Position numbers and translations under genes: made by a program. The notes under the pieces were generated by a model that saw nothing but the letters and a program-made list of their open reading frames with translations, was not told the DNA's origin and made no database searches. Shown here in pieces: positions 1-6,713 of a stretch of 43,727 nucleotides of DNA; the stretch's first letter is position 1; every line of letters begins with the position of its first letter. Origin of the DNA: JAQIBY01 sp964407055 (GTDB lineage Bacteria > Bacteroidota > Bacteroidia > Bacteroidales > ML635J-15); contig CAYOUD010000002.1 of assembly GCA_964407055.1 (NCBI GenBank), forward strand, positions 1-43,727, in the 5' to 3' direction.

Positions 1-200
1 GTGCAGCCAAAATTATGGAAATTTTATTGCATTATCCCGATAGTGCTTCAAAAAAAATCATTGTCTATGAAAAACGCTGAAAATCTTGATGCGAAAGAAT
101 TATTAGAAGTCCCCTTAAAAAAGATGATTGGAAATGGATTCAATTTCAGCAGAAAACCGCAGATAGATTTAGTTTAACGGTGGCGTTTATGAAACGTTGA
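1..200 (+). pseudogene. 3' end of an unrecognised gene, apparently frameshifted twice
   Basis: The window opens inside a coding-like stretch. Frame 3 reads AAKIMEILLHYPDSAS and on to IIVYEK, then stops at 78-80. Frame 1 reads NAENLDAKELLEVPLKK from about 73 to 123. Frame 3 resumes as DDWKWIQFQQ and ends in VAFMKR with TGA at 198-200. The two switches fall at A runs (70-74 and 117-122). They compensate each other: one extra A, then one missing A. The joined peptide has ordinary protein composition, so this is either a decayed gene or two homopolymer sequencing errors. I do not recognise the family, and the 5' part lies outside the window. Confidence 0.45.
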
Positions 201-607
201 GGATTTCAATGCACTGCACTTTCAACTCGTTGGTATGTTTATTAAATGTTCTCATGTTTAAATTTACCACCTGCTGCCCAATGACATATGACACTTTGTT
301 ACCTGCTGGGCGTTCTCTTCGTTTCATTCAAGCTACTCCATTTTCAATTTAGCACTGCCCCGATTTTGTTTTCTGGGTCGGCAAAAAAGCGTTGGCAAAC
401 AGATAAGCGCTCCCCGATTTCTTCATCGGGATGTGCTTGGCTGTGTATGCTGGCTATTTTAGTTTCCTTGCCGCTAACTCGTTTACAAGCCTACCCACCG
501 ACCTAATTATCTCATCTGTAATATATTGTGTTCGTGTACTGAGATTCGTCTGCCTATCAGCTCCTGACAGCAATCAAGCACTGAAAAGCAGGCAGGGAAA
601 CTTCAAT
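201..607. other. Non-coding stretch with short repeats and palindromes
   Basis: About 400 bases without a convincing gene. The open frames here lack a plausible start context and read as low-quality protein. To the eye it is richer in G and C than neighbouring spacers. It holds two copies of AACTCGTT (224-231 and 476-483), two of ACCTGCTG (269-276 and 301-308) and a small hairpin at 413-430. Scattered motifs of this kind recall repeat-rich or cassette-like intergenic DNA in Bacteroidota genomes. No complete attC or insertion sequence can be shown. Confidence 0.4.
413..430. repeat. Small palindrome CCCGAT...ATCGGG
   Basis: A perfect 6-bp stem (413-418 with 425-430) around a 6-base loop. A similar element with arms CCCGAA/TTCGGG lies at 10650-10665, inside a coding region. 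There is no T run beside it, so it is not an obvious terminator. It looks like a dispersed palindromic element. Confidence 0.4.
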
Positions 608-1264
608 CTACCAATATTGATAACAAATTGTTAAATGCTCAGATTGAGAAAGCTGTGTCGGATTGGTTCCTGGCTCTCCTTCCGGAATCGGACAATTCAA
701 ATTCTCAAAATAGCTTTCCCAATACGGCAGGCGATTGCCCGCAGAATCAGAAAAGGACATGGGCATAAGCTGGAAAATTGGGCGGTTTTCTTCATCAAGG
801 TAAGTTTCATAAACCAGCTCGCTACAATAAAAAGCCTGATTATGCATGGCAAAAACAGAATCGTAAGGCATTCTCATAAACGAAACTGTTTTTTCCACGG
901 GATTCTGTAAATGAAGCCTCGATTTGACTCGATAAGCGACAACCATAGGGGTTCCTTCCGGAGATTTCGCAGAACTGCTTAGAAATTGTGCCAAAGAAAC
1001 TTTACGAACTCCATATTCAGGCACGGCATCAATAACAAACGTTTTATCTCCATCAGTTTCAACAATCCCGACATGTGAAAAAGCCAATTTTTGACGATCA
1101 CCGGTTGATTGAATAATTGCATCAGAAAAATCGTTCTCCTCACTCAACTGAAACAATAAATCACCTGAAAGCGGAGTATAATGCTTTGTATCACATGAAG
1201 AAATAAAAAACAGGAGCAAAATAAAAATCAAATGACGATTTCGTGGATTACAAATGATTGTCAT
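608..1264 (-). CDS. YiiX/YaeF-like permuted papain-fold lipoprotein
   Basis: 218 residues. The N-terminus has two arginines, a hydrophobic stretch (about 11-21) and the lipobox ISSC with Cys24, so it should be a lipoprotein. The rest resembles the YiiX/YaeF (formerly DUF830) branch of the NlpC/P60-like permuted papain fold. It has an early GDLLFQ segment (about 34-39), a catalytic-type His64 in SHVGIV and a later Cys147 in FYCSELVYE. Family members are thought to cleave amide or thioester bonds in the envelope; the substrate here is unknown. It is the last gene of a minus-strand run, 43 bases after the receiver-domain gene, and may share its transcript. The fold assignment is fairly secure, the function is not. 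Confidence 0.75.
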   Translation of the reverse strand: MTIICNPRNRHLIFILLLFFISSCDTKHYTPLSGDLLFQLSEENDFSDAIIQSTGDRQKLAFSHVGIVETDGDKTFVIDAVPEYGVRKVSLAQFLSSSAKSPEGTPMVVAYRVKSRLHLQNPVEKTVSFMRMPYDSVFAMHNQAFYCSELVYETYLDEENRPIFQLMPMSFSDSAGNRLPYWESYFENLNCPIPEGEPGTNPTQLSQSEHLTICYQYW

Positions 1265-1307
1265 AATAAAAAGCTAAGATTGAGACAAATAAAAAGCATC
1301 GAGCTTA

Positions 1308-1823
1308 TTAAAAAATCAAAAACAAAAGTGCTGTAAGCAATCCAACTGCCAAAACACCAACGAACAGATTTCTGGCAAAACGCACTTGTCTGCCTTTCTT
1401 ATCAAGCTCATATTTTGCTGCCAGCTTTTTAATCATCGAGGCAATGTGTTCAAATGCGTTATCATCTTTTCGGATAAACAATGCAGGCGTGTAATTACCG
1501 GCTGTCTGTTTAATATTAACATTAACTTTTCCTGAAAGCATTAACACCTCAGCATCTGGATTATGATGTTTTATGATTGGCAATAATTCCATTCCGGTTT
1601 TTGCATCCGGCTCATCACCGCTTTTTAGCATATAATCCAAAATGACAATTTTCTGATTGCGCCGAAATTTATTGTCATGAATAAAATGTCTCATGAATTT
1701 TTTCCCGGAGTTGTAAGTATGCAGATTATGTGGCAAGTCTAATTGAAAACGTTTTCTGAAATAATTCAGATAAATATCATCATCATCCACAAAATATACA
1801 TCTATGACATAATCTTTGCTCAT
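1308..1823 (-). CDS. Receiver-domain protein with C-terminal membrane anchor
   Basis: 171 residues from the ATG at 1823. This start leaves one base after the preceding stop codon; a longer frame to 1883 would overlap that gene by 59 bases. Residues 7-135 are a response-regulator receiver domain: acidic pocket Asp13-Asp16, phospho-acceptor Asp63 in VILDYML, Ser97 in LMLSGK and Lys119 in FIRKDD. There is no DNA-binding or enzymatic output domain. Instead, a basic linker (about 143-151) leads to one hydrophobic helix (about 152-170) that ends the protein. This predicts a tail-anchored, cytoplasm-facing receiver at the inner membrane. No histidine kinase lies nearby. The domain call is secure; the signalling role is inferred. 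Confidence 0.8.
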   Translation of the reverse strand: MSKDYVIDVYFVDDDDIYLNYFRKRFQLDLPHNLHTYNSGKKFMRHFIHDNKFRRNQKIVILDYMLKSGDEPDAKTGMELLPIIKHHNPDAEVLMLSGKVNVNIKQTAGNYTPALFIRKDDNAFEHIASMIKKLAAKYELDKKGRQVRFARNLFVGVLAVGLLTALLFLIF

Positions 1824-1824
1824 A

Positions 1825-2715
1825 CTAAAAATTCGAACTTGGTTTACGATCCTTGAGCGACTCTTTCTCTTTATCACGCTCATAATTTATTGCCCTTTCG
1901 GGATCAATATCTGACACAAAATACCAATTTCCTTTGTCAAATTCAAATGCATCGTAAGAATAATCAGAACCGTAATATTCAAAATACCCGATAAGCTTAG
2001 GATCAGAGGGAGAAAGATGATCTAAAACAATGATATCTTGCTTTTCATTAAATCGCAAAATCATCTGTGTTCTAATGGTATAGGTGGAAATTAGTCGCAT
2101 TTCACGCGACCTACCAATTCGCAGTCGCTTTTTTCCGAAATTGGGCAAATTATGTCTATCAAATTCAAGGGTTTCCACAATTTTTTGCTGAGTCAATGCA
2201 TTTCTTCCACGCCAACCTAATAAGGTATAAACCGTAGAATTCTTATAAGATTTCTCAATAATCTCATAATAAATTGCACCATACCATTCGGCATGGCTAC
2301 TGTATTTACGCTCTAAAGAATCCCGTAAAATGTAAAAATCTTTTAACTCATAAACGAGCAATTCATCTTTTTTTGGTTGATATTGTATGAACCCATAACA
2401 AGTATGTGTCAAATCATCAAAAAGTAAATTCCAGGTAAACAAACGCAATTTTCCATCATCAGACTTTAAAACAGAAATACGTTTCAACGAATCAACCGGA
2501 GCATCAATACTATCCGGATTTTTTAAAATAGATTTCAGGATTGTTTTCACCTCACGGTTAGCTTCAAGCTTATCGTCGTCTTTATAATAACTTGCAGCAT
2601 TTGTCAGCGTCTCATCAATTTGCTGAATATCACTCAGGAAAGCATCGTTTTCTTGAGCAAACAAAACGCCAGACAAGGAAAAACCCATTATAATTATGAT
2701 ACTTACTATTTTCAT
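1825..2715 (-). CDS. Exported protein of unknown function
   Basis: 296 residues from the ATG at 2715; the codon just upstream at 2718 is a GTG. A signal peptide (about 1-20, ending LFAQ) is followed by a charged region with a helical start (about 25-65). The remainder looks beta-rich and aromatic, for example GWRGRN (about 167-172) and YYGSDYSYDAFEFDKGNWYF near the C-terminus. I recognise no family motif, though secreted proteins of this kind are common in Bacteroidota. The stop codon sits one base before the start of the membrane-anchored receiver gene, so the two are probably translated together. It also follows the aminotransferase gene by about 33 bases. A periplasmic or surface location is predicted. 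Confidence 0.7.
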   Translation of the reverse strand: MKIVSIIIIMGFSLSGVLFAQENDAFLSDIQQIDETLTNAASYYKDDDKLEANREVKTILKSILKNPDSIDAPVDSLKRISVLKSDDGKLRLFTWNLLFDDLTHTCYGFIQYQPKKDELLVYELKDFYILRDSLERKYSSHAEWYGAIYYEIIEKSYKNSTVYTLLGWRGRNALTQQKIVETLEFDRHNLPNFGKKRLRIGRSREMRLISTYTIRTQMILRFNEKQDIIVLDHLSPSDPKLIGYFEYYGSDYSYDAFEFDKGNWYFVSDIDPERAINYERDKEKESLKDRKPSSNF

Positions 2716-2748
2716 CACTTAGCAAACGTACAACGTTCGTGCAATATT

Positions 2749-3942
2749 TCATTCCAGCTCATCTAAAGCCTGTTTAATTAGCTGAATTGTTTCTTTAATT
2801 TGATTTTCTGAGATAATTAAAGGGGCACCAATTCGAAACGCATTGGGTTTAAACAGAAACAAGTCAGTAATAAAGCCAATACGTGCTCCAATTGCCATAA
2901 CTTTCGCAGCTTGTTCAGCGGTTTCCATTTCAATACCGATAAATAAACCTTTTCCCCACAGCTTTTTGATTTTCGGATGCTTGAGCTGAGAAAAATACAG
3001 TGCTGCTTTTTCCTCAACTTGTGAAATTAAATCATCCCGAAGCAAAACTTTCAGATTAGCGAGTGCTGCGGCGCAAGACACAGGATGTCCGCCAAAGGTG
3101 GTAATATGACCCAGTATGGGATTGGTTTTAAAACTGTCCATTACTTGTTTGTTGGCAACGAATGCGCCTAAAGGCATACCTCCTCCAAACGCTTTAGCAA
3201 TACAAAGTATATCAGGAATTACATTCCAATGTTCATGTGCAAATAATTTTCCGGTACGACCAAAACCTGTTTGAATTTCATCAAAAACCAATAAAGCGCC
3301 AATTTCATCGCAGCGATCGCGTAATTTTTTAAGGTAATCATCATCTGGAATACAAATTCCGGCCTCTGATTGAATCGGTTCAAGCACGACAGCGGCGGTT
3401 TTTTTGGTGATTTGCAGCAAATCGCTCTGATTATTAAAACGCAATTGCCTAATATCGGGTAACAAAGGACGATAATTTCGCTTAAATGTTTCATCACCGA
3501 GCAAACTTAAAGCACCGTGGGTACTTCCGTGGTATGCATTTTTAAAAGCAATAATTTCAGAACGCCCAGTGTATCGTTTTGCCAGCTTCATTGCACCTTC
3601 GATTGCCTCAGAGCCACTGTTGACATAATACACAGCGTTTAATTTATCGGCAAGGTTTTCAATTAACAGTTCGGCGAGTTCAATCTGTACAGGCTGCACA
3701 AACTCCCCATAAACCATGATATGCATATGTTTATCAATCTGATCTTTAACCGCTTTTACAATTTCTGGATGCTGATGTCCCAGATTACTAACGGAAACAC
3801 CGGAAACCAAGTCATAAAATTTTTTACCATCCTGATTATAAATAAAAACACCCTCTGCCCTACTAGCCTCAAAACCCATAGGAGCTTCAGAAGGTAAGCC
3901 AAGATACTGCATAAACAGATTGCGCATGCTTGGATTTTGCAT
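2749..3942 (-). CDS. PLP-dependent class III aminotransferase
   Basis: 397 residues, the usual length for fold-type I class III aminotransferases (acetylornithine, ornithine or 4-aminobutyrate type). Visible cofactor motifs are NSGSEA (108-113), YHGS (137-140), VFDEIQTGFGRTG with Asp221, and the Schiff-base Lys250 in CIAKAFGGGMPLGA. Thr-Thr-Phe-Gly-Gly-His follows at about 284-289, binding phosphate in the family. The protein transfers an amino group between an amino acid and a 2-oxo acid in the cytoplasm. Substrate cannot be read from sequence, and no arginine, lysine or GABA pathway genes are adjacent. Its start is one base after the LytTR gene's stop, so the two are co-transcribed. Confidence 0.85.
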   Translation of the reverse strand: MQNPSMRNLFMQYLGLPSEAPMGFEASRAEGVFIYNQDGKKFYDLVSGVSVSNLGHQHPEIVKAVKDQIDKHMHIMVYGEFVQPVQIELAELLIENLADKLNAVYYVNSGSEAIEGAMKLAKRYTGRSEIIAFKNAYHGSTHGALSLLGDETFKRNYRPLLPDIRQLRFNNQSDLLQITKKTAAVVLEPIQSEAGICIPDDDYLKKLRDRCDEIGALLVFDEIQTGFGRTGKLFAHEHWNVIPDILCIAKAFGGGMPLGAFVANKQVMDSFKTNPILGHITTFGGHPVSCAAALANLKVLLRDDLISQVEEKAALYFSQLKHPKIKKLWGKGLFIGIEMETAEQAAKVMAIGARIGFITDLFLFKPNAFRIGAPLIISENQIKETIQLIKQALDELE

Positions 3943-3943
3943 A

Positions 3944-4687
3944 TTAATTCATCAAATTTAAACGATTAAACAAATCATCTTTATAAGATTTCCCGATTGG
4001 GATATGTACGGTTTCATTGTTCACCTTCATGCTTATGCGATTCCCTGAAATTTGCTTTATATGGGCAAGATTCACAAAATAGGAACGATGCACACGAACA
4101 AAATTATCATTAGGCAATTCGTTTTCAATGGCTTTCATTGTAAAATGAATTAGAAATCGTTTTTCTGAAGATTGCAGTGACACATAATTTTCCTGTGCTT
4201 CAACAAAAAGGATTTCTGAAAACTTTATACGGACGAGGGTTGAATTCTCCCGAATAAAAATTTCATCCTTCAATTTTGGTTCATTGTCACCGGAAGCCTG
4301 TTTTTTGGGGCTTGCTTTTCCATTTTCAGCTTCAACATCCTCAATTGCACGCATTACTGCTTTGTAAAACCGTGCATAAGTAATGGGCTTCAATAAATAA
4401 TCCGTGACGTCATAATCAAATGCATTAATCGCATATTTTTCTTTCCCTGAAATGATAATCACTTTTGGATATGTTCGCATATTGTCGAGCAATTCCAAGC
4501 CTGTCATCTCCGGCATTTCGACATCCAGAAAAACGATATCGACTTGTTCATTTTCGGCAAGTTCAGACAATGCAATTACGGGGTTTTCAAATGATCCCAA
4601 CAAATTCAACCGCTTGGTTTTTCGCACAAATTCTTCGACTAACTTTCGGATAATTAAATCGTCATCAATGATAATACAGTTTAACAT
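3944..4687 (-). CDS. LytTR-family response regulator
   Basis: 247 residues from the ATG at 4687, which begins MLNCIIIDDD and follows a purine-rich AGAGGG. A longer frame to 4729 adds 14 unlikely residues. Residues 1-120 are a receiver domain with acidic Asp8-Asp10, phospho-acceptor Asp55 in IVFLDVEMPEMTG, and Lys100 in LLKPI. A linker (about 121-140) leads to a LytTR DNA-binding domain (about 143-245), marked by IRENSTLVRI, ILFVEAQENYVSL and FVRVHRSYFVNL. Such regulators normally pair with a membrane histidine kinase of the LytS type, but none is in the window. Targets are unknown. It starts 45 bases after murI ends and is tightly linked to the aminotransferase. Confidence 0.9.
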   Translation of the reverse strand: MLNCIIIDDDLIIRKLVEEFVRKTKRLNLLGSFENPVIALSELAENEQVDIVFLDVEMPEMTGLELLDNMRTYPKVIIISGKEKYAINAFDYDVTDYLLKPITYARFYKAVMRAIEDVEAENGKASPKKQASGDNEPKLKDEIFIRENSTLVRIKFSEILFVEAQENYVSLQSSEKRFLIHFTMKAIENELPNDNFVRVHRSYFVNLAHIKQISGNRISMKVNNETVHIPIGKSYKDDLFNRLNLMN

Positions 4688-4732
4688 AGCCCTCTTATTA
4701 TTAACAATCAAAGTTAATATATTTTTCAATAA

Positions 4733-5536
4733 TCACCAGCTAATTTGATGTATTTCAGTTTGAAGGCAATTGATTTTACAGTATTTTAACACATTCATGA
4801 GGAAATCAAGTTTGCCAGTACTAAAGCATTCTAATGAATACTGCTTTGTCGCGGTGCAATACAAGCGATTTTGAATCAGGATATCTTTCGTTCTACGGGC
4901 AATGGCTTCCGCAGGATTAATAAGATTGACGTTTGGACCTGCAATTTTTCGGATTTCCTCAGCAAAAAGTGGATAATGCGTACAACCCAATACAATTTGA
5001 TCCACATTTTTCTGCAACATAGGTTGGATAAGTGTTTTAAGCAAGACAACTGTCTCAGCACTATTAATTTGATCGGATTCTGCAAGTTCTACCAAGCCTC
5101 TTCCTTCAATATAGTGGATGTTTATGTATTGTCCATAAAGTTCATGCTTTTCCTTAAATAGTTTTCCTCCCAATGTTCCTTTTGTGGCAAGCACCCCAAT
5201 ATTTCCAGTTTTAGACAGTAAACTGGCGGGTTTAACTGCCGGCTCCATCCCAATAAAAGGAAGGTCAAAGTTTTGTCTAAGATAATCAATTGCTGCAGCT
5301 GTGGCAGTATTACAAGCAACCACAATTGCTTTCACACCTTTATCAAGGAAAAATGATGTTATCTTTTCAGCGCGCCGGATAATTTCGTCTTCAGACAAAT
5401 TACCATAGGGTGCATGTGCAGAGTCAGCAAAATAAAGAAAGCTTTCATGTGGCATTAGTTCAACTAACTGTTTCAAAACAGTTAGTCCCCCGACACCGGA
5501 ATCAAACACACCAATTTTTGCCTTGCTTAAACTCAT
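4733..5536 (-). CDS. murI: Glutamate racemase
   Basis: 267 residues from the ATG at 5536 (MSLSKAKIGVFDSGVGG). The enzyme interconverts L- and D-glutamate to supply D-Glu for peptidoglycan. The family signature FDSGVGGLTV is at 11-20. The two catalytic cysteines are Cys75 in VVACNTATA and Cys185 in VLGCTHYPL. An upstream in-frame ATG at 5560 would add eight residues but lies inside a terminator-like hairpin, so 5536 is preferred. The last 25 or so residues are an unremarkable tail. It closes the bamA-ompH envelope run, separated from ompH by that hairpin, so its expression may depend on read-through or on a promoter inside ompH. Confidence 0.95.
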   Translation of the reverse strand: MSLSKAKIGVFDSGVGGLTVLKQLVELMPHESFLYFADSAHAPYGNLSEDEIIRRAEKITSFFLDKGVKAIVVACNTATAAAIDYLRQNFDLPFIGMEPAVKPASLLSKTGNIGVLATKGTLGGKLFKEKHELYGQYINIHYIEGRGLVELAESDQINSAETVVLLKTLIQPMLQKNVDQIVLGCTHYPLFAEEIRKIAGPNVNLINPAEAIARRTKDILIQNRLYCTATKQYSLECFSTGKLDFLMNVLKYCKINCLQTEIHQISW

Positions 5537-5548
5537 ACCCAAAAATAC

Positions 5549-5573
5549 AAAAAAGACCATTAAAAATGGTCTT
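5549..5573 (-). terminator. Intrinsic terminator-like hairpin directly upstream of murI
   Basis: Perfect 9-bp arms AAGACCATT (5553-5561) and AATGGTCTT (5565-5573) with a 3-base loop. On the minus strand the stem runs straight into six Ts. It lies after the second ompH gene (stop at 5596) and 12 bases before the murI ATG. It should end most bamA-ompH transcripts, leaving murI to read-through, or act as a leader structure for murI. Confidence 0.75.
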
Positions 5574-5595
5574 CTATAAAGTATTTATAACGAAA

Positions 5596-6102
5596 TTACA
5601 AACTCAATTTTGCTTTCACTTTTTGGGTTATACTGATGCTGTCATCTGATTTATACAATAACATTGAAGCATCATAGATATAAGTAAATCCCTCTTCATT
5701 GGCAACATCTTTAATTGCTGTACGGATTCTTTCATAAATTGGTTGCAACAGTTCACTTTCTTTTTCCTGCAAGTCAGTTTGAGCACGCATTTGAAAGTTT
5801 TGAATACGTTGCTGTAAACCTGTCCACTCCTCTTCTTTATCCTGTTTCAGAGTAGCTGGCCATGTTTCTGAATTCTCCATGTACTCATTGTACTTTGATT
5901 CCAACTCGGCATTCATAGTCACCAATTGATTTTCCAATTGTTTTGAATACTGTTGTAATTCCTGCTCAGCTTGCGTTCTTTCGGGCATAATCTGGAAAAC
6001 AGAATCTACCTGTACATGTCCCAGTTTTAGCTTTTGTGCGTATGAGTTATTCATTCCCACAAAAAGCAATATCATGCTTGCTAATAATCCAATACGTTTC
6101 AT
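5596..6102 (-). CDS. OmpH/Skp-family periplasmic chaperone (second copy)
   Basis: 168 residues from the ATG at 6102 (MKRIGLLAS), which gives a clean signal peptide ending near SYAQ (about 20-23). A frame to 6126 adds eight residues and is less likely. After LKLGHVQVDSVFQIMPE comes a long charged coiled coil (about 45-120), then a C-terminal part with ANEEGFTYIYDAS typical of OmpH. Skp proteins form trimers that hold unfolded outer-membrane proteins on the way to BamA. This copy follows the other ompH gene by 33 bases. A terminator-like hairpin comes after it. Confidence 0.88.
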   Translation of the reverse strand: MKRIGLLASMILLFVGMNNSYAQKLKLGHVQVDSVFQIMPERTQAEQELQQYSKQLENQLVTMNAELESKYNEYMENSETWPATLKQDKEEEWTGLQQRIQNFQMRAQTDLQEKESELLQPIYERIRTAIKDVANEEGFTYIYDASMLLYKSDDSISITQKVKAKLSL

Positions 6103-6135
6103 ATAATATAATTTAAATTTTGACAAATATAATGA

Positions 6136-6651
6136 TTAATTTTTGTAACCCAACTTTCTCAACACATCATCGCTTTTGTCGTGTTTAGGGTCAGTATAGA
6201 GCATATTCAAGCTATTTGCGGTATCAAAAATCACAGCAAAATTTCCTTCCTGCGCAATTTCTTTCACTGCATTAAAGATATCATCCTGAATGGGTTTTAA
6301 TAATTCTTTGCGTTTTGAAAACAACATGCCTTCTCGACCGAAATACTTTTGTTGTAAATTGCGAAGTTCTTTTTCATTTTGTACGACTTCATCTTCGCGT
6401 TTAATTTTTTGTTCTTCAGTAAGAAATACTTTTTCAGCCTGAAAATCTTGGTACAATTTTTCCACCTGATTTTTAGCTTCATCTACTTCAGATTGCCATT
6501 GACCTGAGAGCTCGTCGAGTTGTTGTTTTGCTGTTTCATACAGAGGAATATTGTTCATGATATATTCCGTATCAACATACGCATATTTTTGAGCATTCAC
6601 AGCAAAAACGCTTAATACGATTGCGATAAAGGTTACAAATATTTTTTTCAT
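6136..6651 (-). CDS. OmpH/Skp-family periplasmic chaperone (first copy)
   Basis: 171 residues. A signal peptide (1-20, ending VNAQ) is followed by KYAYVDTEYIMNNIP, the usual OmpH start. A Glu/Lys/Gln-rich coiled coil runs from about 40 to 120. The tail has AQEGNFAVIFDTAN, matching the family's beta-strand end. It should act as a periplasmic holdase for nascent outer-membrane proteins. It sits directly downstream of bamA, the standard arrangement, and next to a diverged paralogue. Two tandem copies are common in Bacteroidota and may serve different clients; that division of labour is an inference. Confidence 0.9.
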   Translation of the reverse strand: MKKIFVTFIAIVLSVFAVNAQKYAYVDTEYIMNNIPLYETAKQQLDELSGQWQSEVDEAKNQVEKLYQDFQAEKVFLTEEQKIKREDEVVQNEKELRNLQQKYFGREGMLFSKRKELLKPIQDDIFNAVKEIAQEGNFAVIFDTANSLNMLYTDPKHDKSDDVLRKLGYKN

Positions 6652-6713
6652 AACTTACTATTATTTTTGATTTCAGAGATTTCTATGCAAATAACAGACC
6701 AAAGTTTTTATTT

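Noticed and set aside
431..500. Possible integron attC site on the minus strand around AACGAGTTAGCGG.
   Set aside because: The core does not match GTTRRRY with a paired RYYYAAC, and no long imperfect hairpin could be traced.
288..634. Two overlapping plus-strand open frames of 67-72 codons.
   Set aside because: They overlap each other in different frames, contain palindromes and repeats, and have no recognisable domain or start signal. Chance frames are more likely.
4733..5560. Longer murI starting at the ATG at 5560.
   Set aside because: That ATG lies inside the terminator-like stem and adds eight residues not seen in the family start. The ATG at 5536 gives the standard N-terminus.
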